64,000 bases of DNA from Bacteroidaceae bacterium (GTDB lineage: Bacteria > Bacteroidota > Bacteroidia > Bacteroidales > Bacteroidaceae). The stretch covers positions 1-64,000 of the forward strand of contig JAFWAX010000059.1 in assembly GCA_017507385.1 (NCBI GenBank), read 5' to 3'. The notes below the pieces were generated by a model that saw only the letters and a list, made by a program, of their open reading frames with translations, searched no databases and had not been told where the DNA came from. Below, piece after piece: positions 9,013-17,026 of the stretch. Both the position numbers and the translations under genes were made by a program. Each line of letters begins with the position of its first letter. Position 1 is the stretch's first letter.

Positions 9013-10545
9013 TTAGTCAATCTTTTCTGCGACCAATAAGATTTCTTTTGCCCTTCGGTCTGTGGCTGTAGCTAAAGGCTTATCCCATTTCCCTGACTGG
9101 ACATAATTTGCAGAAAGAACCTTAAAGTTCCTTTGTTCAAACGCATCTATCAACTCTTGCCTGATGAAACGATAATCGGCAATCACATATTCTGAAGACA
9201 AATAATTGTCATGATGGAACTGTTCCTTCCGATACACAAGATGAGCCACTTTGTCCAACAAAAAATAATCGGGATTGAAAATGTCACCTGTACTCCGCAT
9301 AATTTCTGATGCGGGCAAGGAGACCAGCTCATCTGTATGCTTCTGTACATTGTTGCAAGTACGAGTAGCGACATGTTCCGTCAATTCCATATTCATCACA
9401 GAGACAACGCAGCGTCCATGTTTTTTCAGCTTCTTATAAATCGAGTCGATGATACTCACGTTCTGTTCCAATGTTCGGAAAGAACCTATTACATCGTACA
9501 AACACATGATAACATCATAACTTCCTTCTATAGATAGATTTCTCGCATCACGCTTCAAGAAAGTAACCGCATGGTCTTTTGCATTTCGCCTTGCTACATT
9601 CAATAAACGCTCGGAAAAATCCACGCCATACACTTCGTATATTCCACGTTTCGCCAATGCTATAGAATGTCGTCCCTGACCACATCCAAGATCCAGCACT
9701 TTCTGCCCTCGCCCCAATTTCGTATGTTCAATGACATAATCTATTTCATGTTCCGTGTATTTTGTCCAAGGCTGATTCTGCATATCCATCCGAGAATAGG
9801 CATCCTCCAACTGCTCAGCAGAAAAGTCAAGCATTTCATTCCACTGGTCTTCATTGAATACTTTTTCTTGTTCTTGAAAAGTAAATGCCAACCATTCATG
9901 CCCATCTTCAATTGCTCCTAATCTGCCTACATATAGTTCGTCTAAGCCACGCTGATGATTCAACTTCTGGAAATTAGGATAAAAGTTTGTATAAATCTGA
10001 GATTTCTCTTTATCTATAATGATTCTTTCTTTGTCTGCAAATTCCACATCATCACATAAAGAACGAATCTCACCGATATGCTCACCTATCACAGAAGGAA
10101 CCACCTTTCTCCATGTCACCGATTCCAACGTTTTGATGGTCACAGCATTAGTAGTGGCCAATCCCCATGCAAAATAATCTGACATTCCCCATGCCGAACG
10201 TAACAGTTTTTTTGCGATACCTCGATTACGGTAGAAACTCCGAACAACCAATTGCGTCACCCAAATACATTTCTTACCATCTTCCAATACTTTATTCAAG
10301 AAAAAAGCATGTCCTATTAATTTCTCGCCATCGTAACATAAAGACACATACATGTCTCTTTGATTCCGCAACGACAAGTATTTTTCTGGACTCAACCTTA
10401 TTCGTTTCCCTTTTCGTTCAGGATTATCAACACCGCTCCACGTTCCATAATCTGACGAGTAAAGTTCCGAACAATCAGACGCTTGCTTTTCAGACAGAGA
10501 AGAACAACCTATCGTATAATATTGGGGACTAAAACTCTTTTCCAT
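9013..10545 (-). CDS. Fused GNAT acetyltransferase and SAM-dependent methyltransferase
   Basis: A 510-residue two-domain protein. Residues ~1-170 look like a GNAT fold: KKCIWVTQLVVRSFYRNRGI is the beta4-alpha3 acetyl-CoA pyrophosphate loop (R/Q-x-x-G-x-A variant). Residues ~255-510 are a class I methyltransferase with motif I VLDLGCGQGRHSIALAKRG near residue 283, an acidic YGVDFSE after beta2 and a DVIMCLYDVIGSF motif IV region. A linker of about 80 residues joins them. Its place inside the polysaccharide operon suggests sugar O/N-acetylation and methylation, but no substrate is visible. It is bracketed by the intact and truncated GT4 3' ends and looks like inserted cargo. Confidence 0.8.
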   Translation of the reverse strand: MEKSFSPQYYTIGCSSLSEKQASDCSELYSSDYGTWSGVDNPERKGKRIRLSPEKYLSLRNQRDMYVSLCYDGEKLIGHAFFLNKVLEDGKKCIWVTQLVVRSFYRNRGIAKKLLRSAWGMSDYFAWGLATTNAVTIKTLESVTWRKVVPSVIGEHIGEIRSLCDDVEFADKERIIIDKEKSQIYTNFYPNFQKLNHQRGLDELYVGRLGAIEDGHEWLAFTFQEQEKVFNEDQWNEMLDFSAEQLEDAYSRMDMQNQPWTKYTEHEIDYVIEHTKLGRGQKVLDLGCGQGRHSIALAKRGIYEVYGVDFSERLLNVARRNAKDHAVTFLKRDARNLSIEGSYDVIMCLYDVIGSFRTLEQNVSIIDSIYKKLKKHGRCVVSVMNMELTEHVATRTCNNVQKHTDELVSLPASEIMRSTGDIFNPDYFLLDKVAHLVYRKEQFHHDNYLSSEYVIADYRFIRQELIDAFEQRNFKVLSANYVQSGKWDKPLATATDRRAKEILLVAEKID

Positions 10546-10598
10546 AAATCATTATTAGAAGGTTTCAAACACTTTCTCTTCAAAGTCTATCAATATAA

Positions 10599-11717
10599 TT
10601 ACTCCATCAGCAACTGCTCGTATGGCACCATCAATGCCTCGATGTCGAAATCCCAGCCTCGCGCCTCGCCTTTTTGCTTGTATTCGGCAAGGAGTTTGGG
10701 GTCGTCAAGCAGTTTCTTGATGCCTGCATAAAGGGCTTCCTCTGTATTGGCCGTGATGAGAGCTGAATCGCCATTCCTCAGCAGTTCGGTGAGTTCTGGT
10801 GTTTCTGTAGCAACAACAGGGAGACCAAGGATGAGGGCCTTTATCACTGCTGAACTATAAGAAGAGCAGACAAAGAGGTTGCCCTGCACCAAATAGCGGT
10901 AAGGATTAGGATGAGGACCGAAAAGTTTGACTTTGTCCTGCAAAGCGTTTTCCTTGACATAATGGTCGAGGATTCCTCGCTGTGAACCGTCACCAAAAAT
11001 CCACAATCCCATATCATATCCTTCCTTGACGAAACGATTGACGATTCTCAGCAAACGTGCATATTCGTTATGCGCCTCCAGACGACCATGTGCAACTAAG
11101 CGCACCTTTACTCCATTTTCATCTTCATTGCTGGCATTCAACGATTTGAGGCGAACAGACAACGAATCGATAGGAGCATAAATCTTTTCTACAGGCTTGG
11201 TGACATCAAGAAACTCTTTTCTGAAAGCATCACAGACAAGACCTGCGATACCGATGATTTTATCATACTGATTGTACGCCTTCGTTTCGTCCTTGATATT
11301 TGAAAAGACTTCTTGAGTCCAATGATTGCTGTGAAGGTCGGAATGCACCCACGCATATTTCTTTGCCTTTGTATTGGAAGAACAACTTAGCAGCTTGGTG
11401 GCAAAGCCTTCTGTGTAAGCAATCTCAATATCATTGCCTTGTGGAACAAACATCTTGTAAACCATAGACATGGGAAGTCGCTTGTACACAAGACTGTATT
11501 TTGTTCCTCTCATGCCATCTTTGAGAATCACTTTATAATTGACATTTTCGCTGATGGTAGATTCATATTTACCTCCACCATTGATGGCACATACCGTTAC
11601 ATCAAACTTGGTCTTATCAATATATTGTACTAATGTAGCAAGTGCCTTTGCAGCCTTGCCGCCATGGAGAGACTCTATCAGGAAAAGAACCTTACGTTTA
11701 GAATCACACTTGTTCAT
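10599..11717 (-). CDS. GT4 family glycosyltransferase
   Basis: A 372-residue GT-B enzyme. The start MNKCDSKRKVLFLIESLHGG gives the glycine-rich acceptor loop (HGGKAAKAL). The donor domain has VRLVAHGRLEAHNEYARLL near residue 205 and GNLFVCSSYSSAVIKALILG near residue 285; the usual E of the ExxxxxE motif is replaced here (SSYSSAVIKA), which is unusual. First glycosyltransferase after the export genes and closest in composition to them, so likely the native neighbour of wzc. A ~250-bp copy of its 3' end persists at 8662-8911. Function: sugar transfer in exopolysaccharide assembly, substrate unknown. Confidence 0.86.
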   Translation of the reverse strand: MNKCDSKRKVLFLIESLHGGKAAKALATLVQYIDKTKFDVTVCAINGGGKYESTISENVNYKVILKDGMRGTKYSLVYKRLPMSMVYKMFVPQGNDIEIAYTEGFATKLLSCSSNTKAKKYAWVHSDLHSNHWTQEVFSNIKDETKAYNQYDKIIGIAGLVCDAFRKEFLDVTKPVEKIYAPIDSLSVRLKSLNASNEDENGVKVRLVAHGRLEAHNEYARLLRIVNRFVKEGYDMGLWIFGDGSQRGILDHYVKENALQDKVKLFGPHPNPYRYLVQGNLFVCSSYSSAVIKALILGLPVVATETPELTELLRNGDSALITANTEEALYAGIKKLLDDPKLLAEYKQKGEARGWDFDIEALMVPYEQLLME

Positions 11718-11786
11718 TTTATTATTTATATTTTTGAATTTTTAATTAACAGATTTTTAGGGAGAAAGAGCATTTACTTTCTATCA

Positions 11787-14267
11787 TCAATCATCATCTT
11801 TTGTATATCCGCCGTAAGATGAACCGCCGTAATAACCATAGCGAGAACCATAACGATGGTTGCCATAGTAAGAGAAGGCATCAGTAGTACCATTGAGAAT
11901 GAGGGACATCTTTGGCAGTTTGCCTTCGTCATAATACTTCTGAATATCAGGAAGAAGGCTTCGGTCAAGCACTTCTGCACGGATGACAAACAGCGTGGCA
12001 TCGGCATTGCGGCCAACGATAGTAGCATCTGCCACAATCTCAATTGGCGGACAGTCGAGGATGATGTATGCATATTCATCACGCACTTTTTCCAAAAGTT
12101 CAGCCAGACGGTCATCAAACAGAAGTTCTGTTGGGTTTGGGGGCACTGTTCCGACTGGAACTATATCCAAATAGCGATGGGTCGCATCACGAATGACAAT
12201 GTCATCGAAACTGTCAGTCACACCCGACAAGTAGTCTGAGATACCTATCTTTGGCTTATTGACCATTGCGGACAATGATGACTTACGGAGGTCAAGGTCG
12301 ATTGCCAACACTTTCTGTTTCTTAATGGCAAAGGATGTGATGAGGTTAGTCACTACAAAGGTCTTACCAGAGTTCGGGTCGAACGATGTGAGCATGATGA
12401 CCTTGCCACGTCCACCTTTTGCCGTCATAAACTCGATGTTGGTACGTATTACACGGAATGCTTCGTTGATGACATTTCGAGAATGATCCTTCACCAAGAT
12501 ATGCAGCGTCTTGTCTTCTTTCGGTGCTGTACGGAAAATCAGCGATTTCAAATTTCTTCCCAACTTCACCCAAGGCCCCCAAAGCTTCTCTTTCCATGTG
12601 CGATGATGGCGATACATCGGAATCTCTCCAATGAACGGAATGGTCAGTTCATTGAGGTCGCGACGGCCACGCACCTTGTTGTTGATGGTTTCGAGCAGGA
12701 AGATAATGACACCAGGAATGGCCAGACCGAGAATAACACCAATCAGCCAAACGGTCTTAGGCACAGGGAAGGTCGGGATGTTAGAACCTGACGCCGATGT
12801 GATGACACGCGTGTTGTAGGCTGTAAATGCTCGTGACAATTCATTTTCCTCACGTTTCTGGAGCAGATAGAGATACAAACTTTCTTTCACTTTCTGCTGA
12901 CGCTCAACTGAGAGCAGATACTTGGACTGTGAAGGCGAAGAAGCAATCTTGCTGTTGGCTTGTCCACGGATAGCCTGTGCTGAACGAAGTTCCACATTCA
13001 GAGAAGCAATGTGGTTATCGACAGAGGCAATGAGCGCATTGCGAAGTTCCTCCAGCTGCAAATCTTTCTCCTGAATGAGAGGGTTCTGCAAAGAGCTGGC
13101 ACTCAACAGGTTGTTGCGTGACAGAAGCAGCGTATTGTATTCCGAAATCTGTCCACTGATATTCGGGCTGTTGACTCCCTGATTGGCTGGTATCAGCGTG
13201 TATTTATTCGCTTCGTTCGTCAAATAGTTGCGTACATAACGCGCCATCAAGAGCTGGTTGTTTATCTCGGTGCTCTGTGCTGTAGCCGTAGAAGCCTGTC
13301 CCACATAGATGCTTGCCACATCGCTGCTGCTAGCTGGAATCAGGTTGGCTGACTTAAATTCAGAGATGTCATTTTCCACATTTCCGAGGTCACGTTCAAT
13401 GATGCTCAAACGCTCATCAATAAATTCTGAAGTTGAGACAGACTTTCGGTTGCTGTCTTCTACCCAGTTGGCGTTGTAGGTAGCGATGATGGTAGAAATC
13501 ACGTCTTCAGCACGCTGAGGGTCCTCGTCATTATAGGAGAGGTTGATGATGGTTGACATCTCGCTGACGGCACTGACGCTCAAGTTGGATATTGTATGAT
13601 TGACAGCCTCAGAAATGGACACGCGTTCCACTCTCAAAGCAATCTCATGTGGCTGATAATTAGGTGTCTTCTTTACTTCAATATTGCCAATTGGCGACTT
13701 GACGGTCTGCCCCACTTTGCCACGAAGCGCTCCTGCCACAGGTATTCCGTTGCGTGAGAAGTTGTCCATGACAAAGGTTCCGTCTTTTTTCAAGTCGAAA
13801 AAGAATTCTGCCGATTCCAGGTCATTCAAGTCCAAAGGCAGGAACTGCACTCCCAGCTGTGTGCCATAGATGGCCTCTTCGTGGAAACGTCCCTGAGCAA
13901 AACAGCGGACTTCAAGATGGAGACTGAGCACTGCTGCCTTAGCAATGTTGGGCGATTTGAGGGTGAACAACTCGTTGTTAACATCGACACTGTTTTCCAA
14001 AAACTTCATGTCTGATGTGGCTGACTGCGCCTCGTTCTTAATCAAAATAGATGCGGAACGGGTGTAAATGGGCGGGGTCATGGCCAAATAGAAATAGCAA
14101 ATGGCAAGGGCGACAAGCAAGCAGATGATGAACCAATACCATTTGGAAGCAAAGACCATGAGCATATCCAGCACTTTCAGATAGGCGGAGTTGCTCTTTG
14201 CCATCTGGGCTGTTCCAGAAGCCTGCTGATGCGTCTGCATTGGAGCCTGATTATTGAGAGGTAACAT
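11787..14267 (-). CDS. Wzc-like polysaccharide co-polymerase and tyrosine autokinase
   Basis: An 826-residue inner-membrane BY-kinase controlling polysaccharide chain length and export. Order: Wzz domain with first membrane helix about residues 42-64 (YWFIICLLVALAICYFYLAM), long periplasmic coiled region, second helix near 505-527 (VWLIGVILGLAIPGVIIFLL), then a cytoplasmic kinase. Kinase motifs are Walker A TSFDPNSGKTF (~630), Walker A' VLAIDLDLRKSS (~658) and Walker B YIILDCPP (~737). The C-terminus is a tyrosine cluster (YYGNHRYGSRYGYYGGSSYG), the usual autophosphorylation tail. The partner export lipoprotein is just upstream. Its phosphatase was not seen in the window. Confidence 0.95.
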   Translation of the reverse strand: MLPLNNQAPMQTHQQASGTAQMAKSNSAYLKVLDMLMVFASKWYWFIICLLVALAICYFYLAMTPPIYTRSASILIKNEAQSATSDMKFLENSVDVNNELFTLKSPNIAKAAVLSLHLEVRCFAQGRFHEEAIYGTQLGVQFLPLDLNDLESAEFFFDLKKDGTFVMDNFSRNGIPVAGALRGKVGQTVKSPIGNIEVKKTPNYQPHEIALRVERVSISEAVNHTISNLSVSAVSEMSTIINLSYNDEDPQRAEDVISTIIATYNANWVEDSNRKSVSTSEFIDERLSIIERDLGNVENDISEFKSANLIPASSSDVASIYVGQASTATAQSTEINNQLLMARYVRNYLTNEANKYTLIPANQGVNSPNISGQISEYNTLLLSRNNLLSASSLQNPLIQEKDLQLEELRNALIASVDNHIASLNVELRSAQAIRGQANSKIASSPSQSKYLLSVERQQKVKESLYLYLLQKREENELSRAFTAYNTRVITSASGSNIPTFPVPKTVWLIGVILGLAIPGVIIFLLETINNKVRGRRDLNELTIPFIGEIPMYRHHRTWKEKLWGPWVKLGRNLKSLIFRTAPKEDKTLHILVKDHSRNVINEAFRVIRTNIEFMTAKGGRGKVIMLTSFDPNSGKTFVVTNLITSFAIKKQKVLAIDLDLRKSSLSAMVNKPKIGISDYLSGVTDSFDDIVIRDATHRYLDIVPVGTVPPNPTELLFDDRLAELLEKVRDEYAYIILDCPPIEIVADATIVGRNADATLFVIRAEVLDRSLLPDIQKYYDEGKLPKMSLILNGTTDAFSYYGNHRYGSRYGYYGGSSYGGYTKDDD

Positions 14268-14304
14268 GTTGATAATTGAAAATTGAAAATTGAAAATTGG
14301 GTTT

Positions 14305-14349
14305 GGCGGTGATACGGTTGGCGGTAATACGGTTGGCGGTGAAACGGTT
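14305..14349. repeat. Three tandem 15-bp units between the export genes
   Basis: Units start at 14305, 14320 and 14335 with the pattern GGCGGT(G/A)A(T/A)ACGGTT. They follow three copies of TGAAAAT. The block lies between the wza-like stop and the wzc-like start, within the presumed leader of the latter. Confidence 0.85.
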
Positions 14350-14498
14350 GGGCGGTTGGTCCGAAAGACCGAAAACCGTTCAGCGAAGCGACCTGATGAC
14401 CGTTAGTTGAGAATTGGGTTTGACGGTGAAACGGTGGAACGGTTGGGCGGTTGACCCGAAAGACCGAAAACCGTTCAGCGAAGCGACCTGATGACCGT
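14345..14498. repeat. Pair of 59-bp direct repeats
   Basis: Copies at 14345-14403 and 14440-14498 are identical except for two adjacent bases. Each contains CGAAAGACCGAAAACCGTTC, and the pair is separated by 36 bp of similar G/T-rich sequence. The second copy ends 3 bp from the stop of the wza-like gene. Function unknown; two copies only, so not a CRISPR array. Confidence 0.9.
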
Positions 14499-14501
14499 CT
14501 T

Positions 14502-15269
14502 TTAGAACCAGTTAGTTACGCCAACAAGGAAGGAAGCAAGCGACATCCAGAAGGCTGGCTGCACAGTAGAATTGCCGTTAACTGTTGCGTTGCGCTTCTC
14601 TTTCTTGTTCATTTCTACATAAATGACATCATTCTGCTGCAAATAATATACCGGAGAAGAATACAAATCTTCTGCAGAACAGAGATTTACCTCGTATGCG
14701 GTTTTCTTGCCGTAGTTCTCACGTATCACCTTCACATTGGTACGCTGACCTGTGATTTTAAGGTCGCCAGAAGCACCTAACGCATCAAGGAGAGTGAACT
14801 TGTCGCGGTCGATGAGCACACGTCCTGTACCCACATCGCCCAACACAATTACATACAAGTTAGAATAATCGACGGTCACGATGGGGTCACGAATCAATCC
14901 TTTTTCGATAATTTGTTCACGTATCAACTCCTGCAGCTCCTGGCGATTCAAGCCTGCCACATGAATCTTGCCCAACAAGGGGAAACGGATGCAGCCTTCG
15001 GTATCAATGGTATAGCGCGAACCGTCATCACCCGAACTGGTTCCAGAAGAGAGAGAGAACTGCTTTGCAAGCTCTTCCTTATCCGAACTGACCAGAATAC
15101 GGATTTCGTCATCTGCCTTAAACTTGATTTCAACCGGGTTCTGCACGACGATAGACTTGCCCATGTTGAAGTCTTGGAAATAAGCAATGTCCTTTGGTGT
15201 GGAGCAGGAACTGAATACTGCCACAATGGTTGCAACAAGCAAACCACAAGAGAAATAAGAATGCTTCAT
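14502..15269 (-). CDS. Wza-like polysaccharide export outer-membrane lipoprotein
   Basis: A 255-residue secreted lipoprotein. The signal peptide ends VAVFSSCSTPKDIAYF, with a lipobox Cys at about residue 22. It then has the Poly_export domain (PF02563: EIRILVSSDKEELAKQF) and SLBB-type segments (IVTVDYSNLYVIVLGDVGTG, LLDALGASGDLKITGQRTNV). A C-terminal hydrophobic stretch (FWMSLASFLVGVTNWF) is usual in Bacteroidota members. It should form the outer-membrane/periplasmic export channel working with the Wzc-like kinase, which follows in the same operon. The leader from the predicted promoter at 15474 is about 200 nt. Confidence 0.93.
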   Translation of the reverse strand: MKHSYFSCGLLVATIVAVFSSCSTPKDIAYFQDFNMGKSIVVQNPVEIKFKADDEIRILVSSDKEELAKQFSLSSGTSSGDDGSRYTIDTEGCIRFPLLGKIHVAGLNRQELQELIREQIIEKGLIRDPIVTVDYSNLYVIVLGDVGTGRVLIDRDKFTLLDALGASGDLKITGQRTNVKVIRENYGKKTAYEVNLCSAEDLYSSPVYYLQQNDVIYVEMNKKEKRNATVNGNSTVQPAFWMSLASFLVGVTNWF

Positions 15270-15610
15270 TATTTTTATTTTTTAACGTTTATTAACTCCA
15301 AATGCTCTGCTTTTTTTCCAATATCAACATTTTTGAATTGTTCACAACAGAGCATACCTTCACTTCATCCTAATCGATATAAAAATCTATCAATTAGAAC
15401 GTTAGAAAAAAACTTCATTATATTAGAGCTTGCAAAAAACACGTATCAACTGCGTTTTTACAAAATTCAAGTTCAAATATACAAAAAAATGTGAAAAATA
15501 AAAAATTTTTTAAGGGTTTTATAGTTGTGCCAGAAACACAGTTGCACAATGATGGCGTCACCCCACCGCCCAACCGTAAACCACACAACCGTACAACCGC
15601 CCACCGCCTA
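15270..15610. other. Upstream region of the exopolysaccharide operon
   Basis: AT-rich, no gene. It holds the predicted wza-like promoter (15474-15481) and a roughly 200-nt untranslated leader, then a stretch rich in ACCGCC/AACCGT words (about 15560-15615) leading into the inverted repeat at 15611. Confidence 0.5.
15474..15481 (-). promoter_or_regulatory. Predicted -7 box for the exopolysaccharide operon
   Basis: The minus strand reads TATATTTG, matching the Bacteroidota TAnnTTTG box. A clear -33 TTTG at the right spacing is not evident. Confidence 0.5.
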
Positions 15611-15684
15611 ACCGCCTGCATAATATTCAAAAAACCGTTCACGAAATATTTCAAAGGCGGTGTTTTAAATATTATGCAGGCGGT
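15611..15684. repeat. Inverted-repeat element, copy 1
   Basis: Outer arms of 17 bp are perfectly complementary (15611-15627 and 15668-15684, ACCGCCTGCATAATATT). The inner part is imperfect around a core CACGAAATATTTC. The same core and inner arms occur in the longer element at 39832-39921. Here it lies just past the stop of the acetylesterase gene and upstream of the exopolysaccharide promoter, so it could terminate transcription, but its dispersed nature suggests a REP/MITE-like repeat. Confidence 0.85.
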
Positions 15685-15706
15685 GTTTACGTAGGAGTGG
15701 GAAGCA

Positions 15707-17026
15707 TCAATTTCCGTCAGGCTTGATGGTGTCGGTGAATGGGGATGAGTTCCAATGGAAACCACGCCAATCATCAGGAACGGCAGGATTGAAAGCTCTA
15801 TAGTCGTTCCTAAGATACTGTGCAACAGGAAGCTGGAGTGACTTGATGCCTTCGACCACCATCTTGGAAATCTCGAATGCTCCATACGGATTGAAGTGGG
15901 TATTATCTTCAAAAGCCTTGAGCTGTCCGGGGAATGTGCCTGGCGGATAATGAACAAAAGCGCGCTTGCTTTCCTCCACGCCCAGCGTCTCGTAAAAAAC
16001 ACGGGTCATTGCATGAAGGTCTATCAGCTGAACCTCAAGGTCTTTTGCCACCCAACGCATCGCTTCAGGATAGTTTCCGTGCGTGTCTTGAATCTTGCCT
16101 TCGCCATCGAACGAGCGGCGTTGAGTAGGGGTGACAAGGACGGGGGTCACGCCTTTGGCACGCGCCTCATCCACAAACTGCTTGAGGGCGTAGGCATAAT
16201 TGTAGAATGCACCGCTTCCGGCACGTTTTTCTTTCTGGTCGTTATGTCCAAATTCCATAAAAATGCAATCGCCGGGCTTCATCAAGGAAACGATTTTTTT
16301 CAGACGTCCAGCAGCAATAAAGGAAGTAGCCGTCTCACCACTCTCTGCATAGTTCGCCACCGCCACATCATCTGTAAACCAACGAGTTACCATCTGTCCC
16401 CATGATGCCCAAGGCTCATAATCCTGGTCAACAACCGTGGAATTTCCGCAAAGCCAAAGGGTTGGGACATGAGGAGCCGGCTCTATCGCAATGGACGAAA
16501 CGGCAGGCGCATCGCCATTCACCTCTATCGTCAGCTTGTCGTCCCAGTTCAATTTCGTTTCTTCTCTTTTCTTAATACGCACACGATCCGTTTTCCCGTC
16601 AGGAAACTGAATGATGGTGTTGCGCTTGTTGACCACGAAAGTAAAGGTCTTAAATTCGCCTTTTTTCGTTTCTGCATCTTGAATAAACAAGCGACGAGAT
16701 TCTGCGCGCACGGTGGTATGAGACGCCTTTTTTTTCGAGCCAACCGTAAGCGTCACCTTGTAGTTGCCATCAGGCACAGACACCGAGAAATAAAAGACGC
16801 CATCCGACAAGCGGAAAGTGTCATTCTGCTTCGTCTTAGCCTCTGTCACGAGTTGTTGAAAATCATACCCATAGCCTCTGTCTGGAGTGTAGATGTCTGT
16901 TTCATCCACTTGGATCGCCGCCTTGTCTCGTCCATCAAAAGAATAGGTTTGGGCAGCAAGTGGAGTGAAGAGCAAACATTCCATCATTGCTCCTATCGCA
17001 ACCGATAACGTCTTGTTCATCTTCAT
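15707..17026 (-). CDS. Rhamnogalacturonan acetylesterase-like SGNH esterase (CE12)
   Basis: A 439-residue secreted esterase with signal peptide (about 1-25, ending PLAAQ). Residues 26-175 form a beta-rich N-terminal domain. The SGNH hydrolase follows: block I LWLCGNSTVVD (~188) with the nucleophile Ser, the Trp-rich YEPWASWGQMV, block III IFMEFGHNDQ (~258), and block V DNTHFNPYGA (~375) supplying the His/Asp. This layout matches CE12 enzymes that remove acetyl groups from galacturonic acid in rhamnogalacturonan I. Its ATG overlaps the stop of the GH2 gene (ATGA), so the two are coupled. Probably periplasmic or surface-bound. Confidence 0.88.
   Translation of the reverse strand: MKMNKTLSVAIGAMMECLLFTPLAAQTYSFDGRDKAAIQVDETDIYTPDRGYGYDFQQLVTEAKTKQNDTFRLSDGVFYFSVSVPDGNYKVTLTVGSKKKASHTTVRAESRRLFIQDAETKKGEFKTFTFVVNKRNTIIQFPDGKTDRVRIKKREETKLNWDDKLTIEVNGDAPAVSSIAIEPAPHVPTLWLCGNSTVVDQDYEPWASWGQMVTRWFTDDVAVANYAESGETATSFIAAGRLKKIVSLMKPGDCIFMEFGHNDQKEKRAGSGAFYNYAYALKQFVDEARAKGVTPVLVTPTQRRSFDGEGKIQDTHGNYPEAMRWVAKDLEVQLIDLHAMTRVFYETLGVEESKRAFVHYPPGTFPGQLKAFEDNTHFNPYGAFEISKMVVEGIKSLQLPVAQYLRNDYRAFNPAVPDDWRGFHWNSSPFTDTIKPDGN

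Noticed and set aside
14345-14498. CRISPR-like repeat pair
   Set aside because: Only two long copies, the spacer resembles the repeat, and no cas genes are present.
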